This document shows, piece after piece, positions 6,916 through 14,849 of a stretch of 20,006 nt of DNA. How positions within the stretch are numbered: the stretch's first letter is position 1; each line of letters begins with the position of its first letter. Under the pieces are notes generated by a model. The model ran no database searches and was not told the origin of the DNA. It worked only from the letters and a program-made list of their open reading frames with translations. Source of the stretch: Actinomycetota bacterium (GTDB lineage Bacteria; Actinomycetota; Actinomycetes; Streptosporangiales; Streptosporangiaceae). The DNA lies in assembly GCA_003168295.1 (NCBI GenBank), contig PMST01000530.1, positions 1-20,006 of the forward strand, in the 5' to 3' direction. The translations under genes and the position numbers were made by a program.

Positions 6916-7587
6916 GGTGTTGTCTCCTTGAACCTGGTTGTTCGCGCTCAGCCGGGTGGCGGGGCGTCATCGTCCGGCCAGGCAGGCGGAGGCCGCGGGC
7001 CGAGGTGGTGCGGGGCGGTTCGGCGGGCTGGCGGGGGATAGTGCCGGGCCGGGTAGGGCAAGGCTCGTGTTCTTCTCACTGCGGGCATCCTTCTGTCGGC
7101 CGCGCGGCGCGGCCGATATCGGTGCTGGCTGGATGCAGTGAGAGCGCCTGTCAGGCGGCCAGCGAGTCTGCTATGTGGTGGAACGGGCGTGCGGACCGTT
7201 CGGTTCGAACCCAGCCGCAGGGTCCGGCGTGGCAGCGGTCGCGGGTGTTCAGCGGGTGCTTGTCTGCCGCGCCGATCCGCCAGTGTGCGAGATGACGATG
7301 GGCCGGTGCCTGAGGCGAAGCGGAGCCCCGGGCACCGTGGGGGGGACGGTGCTGCCGGGGCCCTGCCCCTGACCCGGCTCGCTGCCTGCCCCTAGGGCAC
7401 TTCGCGGGCCGGGCTTCTCCAACAGCATGCTCCGGGCCGAGCGCGTTTCAAAGGGAAATATCCCATGTTCTCGGCCGAGAGCATCAACTTGCCGGAAAGA
7501 CCGCCGTGAGCCGCAGGGAAAGCTGCTGCAGGCGACTGGCGAGACGGAATCGTGGCGTGCGCTGAGCCGCCGGGGCAGAATGGCTGA
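6916..7587. other. intergenic region between divergent secreted-protein and kinase genes
   Basis: About 670 bases without a supportable gene. Short open frames here have no family features and biased, proline/arginine-rich translations typical of shadow frames. It must hold promoters for both flanking divergent genes, but no confident -35/-10 pair was seen. A perfect 13-bp palindrome, CGCCTGTCAGGCG, lies at 7145-7157, and a GC-rich hairpin lies at 7325-7361. Confidence 0.6.
7325..7361. other. GC-rich hairpin upstream of kinase gene
   Basis: CACCGT at 7333-7338 pairs with ACGGTG at 7346-7351 around a loop of seven G. An outer stem GCCCCGG (7325-7331) with CCGGGGC (7355-7361) continues it past a small bulge. 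No T-tract follows. It could be a terminator of an unseen transcript or an RNA structure in the kinase leader. Confidence 0.4.
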
Positions 7588-9471
7588 GTGACATCCGCTT
7601 GGTCCACAATGCCGGAGATGCTTGCCCTGCGCGACACGGATCCGCGCGAGGTGGGTGTATACCGGTTGCTCGGCCGCCTCGGGGAAGGCGGGCAGGGCGT
7701 TGTGTTCTTGGCTGAGGGTCCTACTGGAAGCTGGGCCGCGGTCAAGCTTCTGCCGCCCACCACGGACCCGCAGGTCCGGAGCCGCTTTCTGAAGGAGGTC
7801 GCGGCAGCGCAGCGGGTCGCCCGTTTCTGCACTGCGCAAGTTCTGGATGCGGGGATCTTCGAACGGCGGCCGTTCATTGTCAGTGAATATGTCAGCGGGC
7901 CATCGCTGGTAGAGCTCCTCGAGCAGTTCGGGCCTCGCGGCGGCGCCGCCCTCGAGCGCATCGCTGTCGCCACGCTGACCGCGCTGGGCGCGGTGCATGC
8001 CGCTGGGATGGTGCATCGCGACTTCAAGCCTGGCAATGTCCTGCTCGGGCCCGACGGGCCCGTGGTGATCGACTTCGGGCTGGCTGCCGTGCCCGGGATG
8101 ACCACCACCGGCCTTTCTGGCCAGACCACGATCGGAACTCCGGCGTTCATGGCCCCTGAGCAGCTGGCTGGGACCCGGGTGACCGCAGCGGCCGACGTGT
8201 GGTCGTGGGCGGTGACGATGGTGTTCGCGGGTACCGGTGAGTTGCCCTTCAAGGGCGAGTCGTTGACCGCGGCGGCGTACGCCATTCTTCATTCCGAGCC
8301 CAAGGTGGGCAGGCTTCCCGAACCGCTGGGCTCGCTGGTCCAGCGTTGCCTCGACAAGGATCCAGCCGCCAGGCCGTCGGCCCGCGGCGTGCTCGCCGAA
8401 CTGGTGGCCGCGGGGGCGCGGCTCACCGGCCCGATGCCGCCCATGGCCTCCGCTCTGGCCACGGAGGGCCCGGAGGGCACGGAAGGGGAGGCCCCTAGTT
8501 CGCGACGTATGTCCGCCGTACTGTCGGAGCCACCGCGGGGCAACAGCGAACCTCTGATCGCCGGCCGGCCGTCCCGGCCCCGGTCCGGGCGGCACGGGAG
8601 TCGTCGCATCCGGTGGCGTCGGCGGGCGCCGGTGCTGCTGGCCGCGCTTCTGCTGGTCGGCAGCCTCGGCGTGCTCGCATTCAATCTTCCCAGCCGCGGC
8701 ACGGCGTCTGAGGCGCTAACGGGGCGCCCCGCCCCGGCCAACCAGGGTCTCTCCGCTGAGGCGGCGGTGCGGAAGCAGGCCGTCAACTGGGTCGTGCAGC
8801 AGGTCAGCCAGGCCGCAGTCGTGTCATGCGATCAACAGGTATGCGCGGATCTGGTCAGCGCTGGCTTCCCGGCCTCGGACCTGTTGGTGCTCGGGCCCAC
8901 GTCGACAGATCCTCTCGGCTCTGCCCTGGTGATCGCCACGGCCACTATCCGAGCCCAGTTCGGCGGCCGGCTGGCCTCCGTCTACGCCCCGGCCGTCATC
9001 GCGAGCTTCGGCTCAGGGAACGCCAGGATCGACATCCGGCTGGTCTACTCCAGCACGACGTACCCGGCCGCTGCGCAGGCGGCGCTGCGCGCCAGGAAGG
9101 TCGGCGACGCCCAGTTGCTGGCCAACAGCCAGCTCAAGGTCTCAGCCACGGCCCGGGGCCAGCTTCTCAGCGGCGATATCGATCCGCGGCTGTCGATGCT
9201 CCTCGCCGAAATGGCCGGTATCCACCCCGTGCACATCGTGGCCTTTGTCAATCAATCGCCTGGTGGCGGATCTGCCAGCCTGCTGCGGTCGGTGGACCTG
9301 GCCACGGCGGGCGGGCCGGCGCATATGACAAGTGCCGCATACCTCAGCTGGATGCAGTCGATCGCCTCCGCGCAGACCGCCCAGTATCTCCCCGCATGGG
9401 TGCAGAAAATCACGCCGCGTACCGGCCAAGCCGTGCTGAGGATCGGGTACCAGGCGCCGAGCTCGCTTTAA
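7588..9471 (+). CDS. transmembrane serine/threonine protein kinase (PknB-like) with extracytoplasmic domain
   Basis: A 627-residue eukaryotic-type kinase. The N-terminal catalytic domain (about 20-280) has the Gly-rich loop GEGGQGVV, Lys53 in AAVKLL, the catalytic loop HRDFKPGN (Asp145), DFG at Asp162 and the APE motif at Glu191. All key residues are present and it is an RD-type kinase, so it should be active. A linker of about 70 residues, rich in Pro/Ser/Arg, leads to one membrane helix at about 349-367 (VLLAALLLVGSLGVLAF). The outer region of about 250 residues is not made of PASTA repeats. It contains VVSCDQQVCADL with a close cysteine pair and a conserved-looking core ending in FVNQSPGG. 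It probably senses an external cue. The GTG at 7588 is assumed; ATG 7609 or 7618 are alternatives. No phosphatase gene is nearby. Confidence 0.9.
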   Translation: MTSAWSTMPEMLALRDTDPREVGVYRLLGRLGEGGQGVVFLAEGPTGSWAAVKLLPPTTDPQVRSRFLKEVAAAQRVARFCTAQVLDAGIFERRPFIVSEYVSGPSLVELLEQFGPRGGAALERIAVATLTALGAVHAAGMVHRDFKPGNVLLGPDGPVVIDFGLAAVPGMTTTGLSGQTTIGTPAFMAPEQLAGTRVTAAADVWSWAVTMVFAGTGELPFKGESLTAAAYAILHSEPKVGRLPEPLGSLVQRCLDKDPAARPSARGVLAELVAAGARLTGPMPPMASALATEGPEGTEGEAPSSRRMSAVLSEPPRGNSEPLIAGRPSRPRSGRHGSRRIRWRRRAPVLLAALLLVGSLGVLAFNLPSRGTASEALTGRPAPANQGLSAEAAVRKQAVNWVVQQVSQAAVVSCDQQVCADLVSAGFPASDLLVLGPTSTDPLGSALVIATATIRAQFGGRLASVYAPAVIASFGSGNARIDIRLVYSSTTYPAAAQAALRARKVGDAQLLANSQLKVSATARGQLLSGDIDPRLSMLLAEMAGIHPVHIVAFVNQSPGGGSASLLRSVDLATAGGPAHMTSAAYLSWMQSIASAQTAQYLPAWVQKITPRTGQAVLRIGYQAPSSL

Positions 9472-9810
9472 CTAGCCGAGATCCGGGCCGGCATCCCGCT
9501 GCGTGGCCGGAGCACCCTTGCGCTCCCCTCCTAGCTTGCGCGAGGACGCCACCGGCCTGCAGCGCGCCGGACTGAGCTCATCACAACCCTGCTACGTCTA
9601 GGAAGAAACAAGAAACTATCTCATAGTCTAGGCACCTTAGAGCAGAACAAGTAGGAAGTAAAGAGCATGAACAAGATGAGTCGCGAAGAGAGGCGCAGCT
9701 ACGTGCCGTTAGCCGGGAGCTGAAGAGCTAGAATCTTCTATCTTCTTCGGATAAGGATGGTCATGTGACCAGTGGCGGGACTAGCATCGGCTCACGGGAA
9801 GGGCGGTCAA
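9472..9810. other. A+T- and purine-rich leader between kinase and XRE regulator
   Basis: About 340 bases with no normal-sized gene. From about 9590 to 9765 the composition falls sharply: 9601-9660 is 40% G+C, and the top strand is strongly A/G-rich. GTCTAGG occurs twice, at 9596-9602 and 9626-9632, 30 bp apart. A 19-codon open frame with its own ribosome-binding site lies at 9667-9723. Such composition is exceptional in this window and suggests a promoter/leader, a small RNA, or a recent insertion. Confidence 0.6.
9667..9723 (+). CDS. candidate 18-residue leader peptide
   Basis: The ATG at 9667 is preceded by AGGAAG at 9653-9658, a good spacing, and reads MNKMSREERRSYVPLAGS before TGA at 9721-9723. 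It is charged and unlike any family I know. It ends about 90 bp before the XRE regulator, so it could be an upstream ORF coupling translation to regulator expression. Short frames arise by chance, so this is tentative. Confidence 0.25.
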   Translation: MNKMSREERRSYVPLAGS

Positions 9811-10206
9811 ATGGCCGGGGAGGACTGGCGGCGGCTCGCCGATTACGTCGTCGCACGCCGGGTCGAGCTAGGCATGCGGGACCGGCGGGCCCTGGCCGAG
9901 GCGACCGGGGTGACCGAGCGGACGCTGGGCAAGCTCGAGAACGGCCAGCATGTTTCCCCCAGCACCCTGGGTATGGTCGAGAACCGGCTCGGCTGGGCCC
10001 CCGGTTCGTGCCGGCGGATCCTGGCCGGCGGGGAACCTAAGGTGGGGTCGCCGGACCCCGGGCAGGCCGAGTACGAGGACCCGACGCTCTGGCACATCGC
10101 GAGCACTCCGGGGCTGCCTCCCGAAGTGGTTCGCGGCCTCGTCGCCCTCGCCCGGAACTGGCGGCAAGGCGACGACGGCACGGACGAGCAGGCCAGGCGC
10201 ACGTGA
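9811..10206 (+). CDS. XRE-family helix-turn-helix DNA-binding protein
   Basis: A small cytoplasmic regulator, 131 residues from the ATG at 9811. A purine-rich GGGAAGGGCGG precedes that ATG. An in-frame GTG at 9772 would add 13 residues. The N-terminal domain of about 70 residues has the Cro/CI helix-turn-helix: WRRLADYVVARRVELG, then RRALAEATGVTERTLGKLEN, then STLGMVENRLGW. The remainder, with DPTLWHIASTPGLPPEVVRG and LVALARNW, resembles the short C-terminal tail seen in small actinobacterial XRE proteins and has no catalytic motif. It follows the kinase gene in the same direction after an A+T-rich leader and faces the AIM24 pair. It may regulate itself or those genes; this is inference. Confidence 0.8.
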   Translation: MAGEDWRRLADYVVARRVELGMRDRRALAEATGVTERTLGKLENGQHVSPSTLGMVENRLGWAPGSCRRILAGGEPKVGSPDPGQAEYEDPTLWHIASTPGLPPEVVRGLVALARNWRQGDDGTDEQARRT

Positions 10207-10273
10207 CTGACGGCCGCCCGGCCGATGGCCCTGCCCCGCGGGCATCTTGGCGGCATGGTTGGGCGGCTTCGGC

Positions 10274-11224
10274 CTACGGGTACAGGGGCTCGCGTTCCTT
10301 GACCCCGCGGCGCCAGCGGTCCGGGTCGGGGTTCCAGTTCCGCCAGCTCCCGTCCGGGCCGAGCAGGTCCCACCCCCAGTGGGCCTCGGGTTCGAACTCG
10401 TACTGGGACTGGATCGCGACGCGGCCCGGCCCGGTCAGCCGGATCATCGGGATCAGCTGCCAGTGGGCCCGGGGCGACTCCGGGCGCTCCATGTGGATGT
10501 TCATGGCCACCGATCTGTCCTTGTAGACCAGGGCCCGCGGGACGACGTAGATCCGCTCGCCGTCGCCCAGGTCCCGGATGAAGGTGTTCCCGCGGGCGTG
10601 CAACAGCAGCAGTCCCCGCTGCTGCGCGGTGAACCGGTCCGCGTACCGCCCGCGCGGGTAGTGGTAGACCCGCTCGCTCTTCTGGCCGATGGCCCACCAG
10701 ACGACGGTGTTGACCCAGTCGTAGGAAACCGCCGCCGTCGCCACGAGGAAATGGCCTTCGGTGACGTCGATGCTCTGGCCCGCCTCGAGCGGCACGGCGA
10801 TGAGCTCGCCCGGGTCGTTGTCGGAGAAGGCGATCCGTCCCGGGCCCGTCGCCTCCAACATCACCAGCGGCATCCCGGCCAGGCGCCGGTCCCAGCCCTT
10901 GGCCATCGGCCGCGCGGCGAGCTGCGTCGCGGGGTCGGCCCACAGCAGGACATGATGGGAGAAGTAAACCTGGTCACCCGCAGCAAGGCTCATCTCGGCC
11001 ACCGGCACGTAGCTGCCGGTGATCTGACACCGGGACCGGCCAACCTGGATGCGGGCCAGGTCGGCGATCGGCGGCTGCTCCACCCACCCTTCGTCGTCGC
11101 GGATCTCGCGCACGGCGACGGGCGCCCCGCAATTCGGGCAGGCCGGGCCGCTCGCATCGGAGCTCAGCCGGCAGTACCGGCAGACGTAGCCGGGGGAGGC
11201 ACCTACGGCGGCATTCTCGCTCAT
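10274..11224 (-). CDS. AIM24-domain protein with N-terminal zinc ribbon (second of a pair)
   Basis: The 316-residue product begins with a four-cysteine knuckle, Cys15-x2-Cys18 and Cys29-x2-Cys32 (YVCRYC, PACPNC), expected to bind zinc. A long AIM24-type beta-barrel domain follows (about 50-290). Typical parts are VAEMSLAAGDQVYFSHHVLL, GMPLVMLEATGPGRIAFS, the stretch RGLLLLHARGNTF and LTGPGRVAIQSQY. AIM24 proteins are cytoplasmic all-beta proteins whose biochemical role is unknown. The ATG (11224-11222) overlaps the stop of the upstream paralogue as ATGA, so both are made together. A Trp/Pro/Arg-rich C-terminal tail of about 30 residues (DGSWRNWNPDPDRWRRG) is missing from the paralogue. No membrane segment or signal peptide is seen. 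Confidence 0.85.
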   Translation of the reverse strand: MSENAAVGASPGYVCRYCRLSSDASGPACPNCGAPVAVREIRDDEGWVEQPPIADLARIQVGRSRCQITGSYVPVAEMSLAAGDQVYFSHHVLLWADPATQLAARPMAKGWDRRLAGMPLVMLEATGPGRIAFSDNDPGELIAVPLEAGQSIDVTEGHFLVATAAVSYDWVNTVVWWAIGQKSERVYHYPRGRYADRFTAQQRGLLLLHARGNTFIRDLGDGERIYVVPRALVYKDRSVAMNIHMERPESPRAHWQLIPMIRLTGPGRVAIQSQYEFEPEAHWGWDLLGPDGSWRNWNPDPDRWRRGVKEREPLYP

Positions 11225-12021
11225 CGCGGCGCTCCAGTCTCCCGGTGGACGTACATCGACTGGATTCCGACCCGTCCCGGGCCGGTCAGTTCCGCCCAGT
11301 TCGCGTGCCGGAACCCCGCGCCGGCCTGCACCGGGACGGGGTTGATCGCGACCGGTGCGTCTTTATAGAGAAACCCTCCGGGCTCGACCAGGATCTTTTC
11401 GCCGACGCCCAGCCGCCGCTGGAAGACGTTCCCGTACCCGTGCAGCAGCAACAGCCCTTGCGTGTCGCCGGCCACGAACCGGTCCAGGTACATCCCGGGT
11501 CCGCCGTGCAGCATGCTGGCCAGCTTGTCGATCCGGATGAAGCTGTAGCCCACGTTCTGCGACGCGGCGAGGAAAGCGTGGCCCCGGACGTCGGTTTCGA
11601 CTTCGGGATGCAGCGGGAGCACGACCACCTCGCCGGAGGCATCGCGCGTGACGGCGATGCGCCCGGGACCCCGCGCCTCGATCACCGCGTGCGGCATCCC
11701 GGCGATGGTCCGCTGGCGGGCTGCTTTCAGGTTCTTCCCGGTGAGGGAGACCGTCCGCTCCTTCCACAGCAGCGTGTGCTGCTCGAAGAAGATGGTGTCG
11801 CCGTCGGCCAGGGTGAACTCGGCCACCGGGACCACCTGGCCCGCGATCTGGCAGGTGATGTCCCCGACCCGGAATTCCGCCATCTCCTTCAGCCTGGGCG
11901 CCGCACGCCACCCCGACTCCGACACCGCCTTCGCGGCATCCAGCGGCGCCCCGCACGTCCCGCAGCTCACCCGGTCCGGCTCGTTCGGGTAATGGCACCA
12001 CGAGCAGGCAATCCCCTCCAC
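11221..12021 (-). CDS. AIM24-domain protein with N-terminal zinc ribbon (first of a pair)
   Basis: Paralogue of the gene that follows it on the minus strand. I place the start at the GTG at 12021-12019 because GGGAGGGAGG lies seven bases before it and the product (266 residues) then opens directly with the zinc ribbon: Cys6-x2-Cys9 and Cys20-x2-Cys23 in ACSWCHYP and SCGTCGAPL. The AIM24 core follows: VAEFTLADGDTIFFEQHTLL, GMPHAVIEARGPGRIAVT, QGLLLLHGYGNVF and LTGPGRVGIQSMY at the end. The same order and spacing as in the partner points to an old duplication. The frame stays open to an ATG at 12282, adding 87 residues, some of which (AWFTPLGWCVLGVERDGTRW) look protein-like. A longer product or a fused remnant is thus possible. 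The stop is shared with the next start as ATGA. Confidence 0.83.
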   Translation of the reverse strand: MEGIACSWCHYPNEPDRVSCGTCGAPLDAAKAVSESGWRAAPRLKEMAEFRVGDITCQIAGQVVPVAEFTLADGDTIFFEQHTLLWKERTVSLTGKNLKAARQRTIAGMPHAVIEARGPGRIAVTRDASGEVVVLPLHPEVETDVRGHAFLAASQNVGYSFIRIDKLASMLHGGPGMYLDRFVAGDTQGLLLLHGYGNVFQRRLGVGEKILVEPGGFLYKDAPVAINPVPVQAGAGFRHANWAELTGPGRVGIQSMYVHRETGAPR

Positions 12022-12528
12022 GGCCGCACCTCCCTCCCGCCGGCGACGGCCGCCAGGGCGCGCTTCCTGTACGCCCGGTCGACTTGGTTCCTTCACCAAG
12101 ACGGCGTTCCATCGCGTGCCGTCCCGTTCCACGCCCAGCACGCACCAGCCCAGAGGCGTGAACCACGCTCCGGACCCTGATTGCTGCTCGTCATCATGCT
12201 TACCAGGCCAAGAATCAGGCCCGGTCCGGCACCAGTGCAGGACGTCCTCATCGGGGCATGACGCGGGCATGGTCCGGCCCATGACTCATGTCATGTGGGC
12301 AACTCGCCTAGGCACTTTCTACGGACACCTGCAGGCGGCACTCGAGGCCAGCTCAGGACCGTAGCGCCACGCCTCGTTCCGTTTTAGCAAATTTCCGGAA
12401 CGGGACGTAGTTCCAGTACCCGGATATATGAGTCAGGTCTACTGGTCGGCCTGTGAAACGTGTTAGCCAAAGTGGTTAGCGGACGCGCAGACCAGGGGAT
12501 CGGTTGAATCGCCACCGTTCCCGTAGCC
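12022..12528. other. divergent intergenic region between AIM24 pair and sensor operon
   Basis: About 500 bases. The half next to AIM24 is an in-frame open extension of that gene on the minus strand (to 12282) and may be coding or relic. An inverted repeat, CATGAC-TCAT-GTCATG at 12280-12295 with flanking GCCC/GGGC, overlaps the possible distal ATG. A second one, CGTTCCG (12375-12381) and CGGAACG (12396-12402), has an A+T-rich 14-nt centre. Both are operator-like, positioned between divergent transcription units. Confidence 0.5.
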
Positions 12529-13749
12529 GTGGTCCTGCCGCATACTGGTCCGGTGGAGCCGGCAGCTGATTCCGTCGCGGGGCAGATCCGGCCCCCGGCG
12601 GGCCGCTTCAGGCGGGCGCGCCGCCCGCGGTTCTCAGGGCCATCCGACCAGGCCCTGCACCGGCTGGCCGGCTGGTATTGCATCGGCCTGCGCCTCGGCG
12701 GCGCGGTCTTGTTCACTGCGGTAGCGGTGCTGGCCGCGACGAAGCAGATCTCCGGCTGGTGGCTGGGCGCGCCGCTGACCGCGCTGTGCTTGTGGTCGGC
12801 CTTCTTCGCCTGGCGGGTCTGGCGATCCGGGTTGACGCCGACCGTGGTGCTGGCCGACGCCGCGGTTATCTCGGCGCTGGCGCTGGCGCAGCAGCACCTG
12901 GTCCCGGCCGTGCTGATCAAGGACAGCACGACCTGGATGCTCCCGCTGGCCTGCACGTCGATCTACATCCAGCAGCTCGCGCTGCGGCCGCGGCTCGCGC
13001 TGCCCGGGGCCGCGATCGTGGTCATCGCCTACGGGCTCGGCAGCGGCCACCCGGCCGATGCCTGGCTGCTGGTGGTAGAGACGATCGTCGTCGCCGGGCT
13101 GGTGGCGGTGATCCGCGGCGGCGCCGGGCAAGCGGACGCGATCGTCGCCGCCAGCCTGGAGACCGAGCGGCAGATCCGGGCCGAGGACGCGCGGCGCGCT
13201 GACGAGCGAGAGCAGTACCGTCAGCTGCACGACACCGTCCTGTCCACCCTGACCATGGTCGCGGCTGGCGCCTTTGCCGAACCGTCCCCGGCGCTGACCG
13301 CGCAGGCGGACCGGGACCTGCGCGTGCTGCAAGGACTTGAGGCCGCCCCGGCCGCGCCGGGCGGATTTGTGCCGCTGACTGACCTGAGACCGAAGCTGGA
13401 GCGGGCCGTGGCCAGCGCCTATGACCTGGCCGTGCGGCTGAGGCTCGTCCCGGTCACGCTGCCGTCTCCGGTCGCGGATCAGCTCGCCGCCTGCGTCGGC
13501 GAAGCGCTGCACAACGTCGAGCGGCACGCTGGAACCGACCAGGCGGAAGTGACCGTCACCGGCGGTGCGGGCTGGGCGGTCGTCGAGATCACTGACCGCG
13601 GCCGCGGCTTCGACCCGGCCGCCACCCCGCCGTCGCGCCGGGGCATCCGCGAGTCGATCACCGGGAGGATGCTGGCCGCCGGCGGCCGGGCCGCGATCGC
13701 CAGCCGTCCTGGTGCCGGCACGACCGTCACCGTGAGCTGGCCGGCATGA
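12529..13749 (+). CDS. NarL-type membrane sensor histidine kinase
   Basis: A 406-residue sensor kinase. About five to six hydrophobic segments between residues 45 and 200 (for example LRLGGAVLFTAVAVLA and TVVLADAAVISALALA) form a membrane sensor with little external sequence. A short coiled region (TERQIRAEDARRADEREQ) leads to the HisKA_3 phosphoacceptor His234 in QLHDTVLSTLTMV. The HATPase domain has the N-box Asn329 in GEALHNVERHAG, the G1 box DRGRGFD starting at Asp356, and a final GAGTTVTVSWP. All catalytic elements are present. The GTG at 12529 is a guess; GTG 12553 is as likely. Its stop overlaps the next ATG (ATGA), and the third gene encodes a cognate-looking LuxR-type regulator. The signal is unknown. 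Confidence 0.88.
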   Translation: MVLPHTGPVEPAADSVAGQIRPPAGRFRRARRPRFSGPSDQALHRLAGWYCIGLRLGGAVLFTAVAVLAATKQISGWWLGAPLTALCLWSAFFAWRVWRSGLTPTVVLADAAVISALALAQQHLVPAVLIKDSTTWMLPLACTSIYIQQLALRPRLALPGAAIVVIAYGLGSGHPADAWLLVVETIVVAGLVAVIRGGAGQADAIVAASLETERQIRAEDARRADEREQYRQLHDTVLSTLTMVAAGAFAEPSPALTAQADRDLRVLQGLEAAPAAPGGFVPLTDLRPKLERAVASAYDLAVRLRLVPVTLPSPVADQLAACVGEALHNVERHAGTDQAEVTVTGGAGWAVVEITDRGRGFDPAATPPSRRGIRESITGRMLAAGGRAAIASRPGAGTTVTVSWPA

Positions 13750-14849
13750 CCGCGGTGCAGCCGGCGACGATGATGTCCGGCCGCTATCAGCGGGCCTTCA
13801 CCATCGCTGTGGTCGTCCTGGTCGCGGGCTGGCACCTCGCCGGAGCAGGCGGGCAGCTGCTTGATTACCGGTCGGCCTACGGCTCGTTCGCCTTCCAGGG
13901 CGCCATGTGGCTGGTCATGGCGCTGGCGATCACCGCCGGATCGGTCCTGGTGCTGCGCGGAACGCCCGGCCGGCGCGCGGCCTGGGTGGTGGCCGTGATC
14001 GCGCTGGCCGCCAGCACGGCCGCGGCGGCGGCCAGCCCGGCCGGCCGGATGCTGGCGGTCAACTGGGCGTGGGGTAGTGCCGGCTGGGCGGGCGTGCTCG
14101 TGCTGTTCCGCCGCCGGTTCGCCGAGCTTGCGTGGTTTCTCGCCGCTGAGGCCCTGGCCATCCTGGGCGTGCAGGTGTGGGACGGGCTGAACCGCACCGA
14201 CCTGGCCGGGTTCCTCGCCCTGCTGGCCTGGTCGACCGGCGCCCAGGTGGCCGTCGCCGCTGCGGTCAGGGCGCTGGATCTCGCCGCCGGCCAGGCCGCC
14301 ACGGCGGCGGCGAGTGAACACGCCGCGCGCGAGCGGGCCGCCACCGCGGAGATCATCCGGGCCGCCCGGCACGCCCGCTGGCTGGCGCTGCAGGAAAGCG
14401 CCGTCCCGCTGGTCGCCGAGCTGGCGGCGGGGACGGCTGACCCGGGCGATGCGCAGGTGCGCATCAGGTGCGCGGTCCAGGCGGCCCGGTTGCGCCGACT
14501 GCTGGCCGAGGGCGATGAGGTACCCGGATCGCTGGTGCACGAACTGTACGCGAGTGCCGATGTGGCCGAGCGGCGCGGGGTTGCCGTCGAGATCGAGACG
14601 GCCGGAACGCTGCCGCCGATGCCCGGCCCGGCCCGGCGAGTGATCACCGACGCTGCCATCGCGATCCTGACCGCCGCGCACAGCCAGACGCGGATCACCC
14701 TGGCGGTGGTGGCCGCCGGAATCGCCGTTAGCTTCGTCGCCGATACCGGCGCGGTCGTCCGGCTGCCCGCAGCCGGCGAGGGGGTCGTCTTCGAACACCA
14801 GCAAGACGGCGGCATGCTCTGGGCGGAGGCACGATGGAACAGCAGGTGA
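13746..14849 (+). CDS. membrane protein with degenerate sensor-kinase C-terminus
   Basis: This 367-residue protein starts at an ATG overlapping the previous stop (ATGA). Its overall layout is like the preceding kinase: about five to six membrane helices up to residue ~180 (for example VVVLVAGWHLAGAG, AWVVAVIALAAS), then a helical linker rich in Ala/Arg/Glu. The cytoplasmic part does not keep the kinase motifs. At the expected phosphoacceptor helix it has RHARWLALQESAVPLVAEL, where His209 is not followed by the usual Asp/Glu. The N-box region reads RRVITDAAIAILTAA without the Asn, and the DxGxG box is replaced by VADTGAVVRLP. ATP binding and phosphotransfer are therefore doubtful. It may act as a regulatory partner of the first kinase. 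Its last 16 bases overlap the regulator gene. Confidence 0.75.
   Translation: MTAVQPATMMSGRYQRAFTIAVVVLVAGWHLAGAGGQLLDYRSAYGSFAFQGAMWLVMALAITAGSVLVLRGTPGRRAAWVVAVIALAASTAAAAASPAGRMLAVNWAWGSAGWAGVLVLFRRRFAELAWFLAAEALAILGVQVWDGLNRTDLAGFLALLAWSTGAQVAVAAAVRALDLAAGQAATAAASEHAARERAATAEIIRAARHARWLALQESAVPLVAELAAGTADPGDAQVRIRCAVQAARLRRLLAEGDEVPGSLVHELYASADVAERRGVAVEIETAGTLPPMPGPARRVITDAAIAILTAAHSQTRITLAVVAAGIAVSFVADTGAVVRLPAAGEGVVFEHQQDGGMLWAEARWNSR

Noticed and set aside
7195..7225. GGTTCGAACCC resembling a tRNA T-loop
   Set aside because: Flanking bases do not form a T-stem, and no acceptor, D or anticodon arms can be built around it.
7249..8595. 448-codon minus-strand open frame over the kinase gene
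   Set aside because: It covers the kinase catalytic domain in antisense, has no domain, and its composition is that of a shadow frame.
10385..10410. GGGTTCGAACTCG resembling a tRNA T-loop
   Set aside because: It lies inside the AIM24 coding frame and lacks the other tRNA arms.
9843..10943. 366-codon minus-strand frame spanning the XRE gene and the end of the AIM24 pair
   Set aside because: It overlaps the XRE gene in antisense and the AIM24 gene in another frame; both of those carry recognisable domains.
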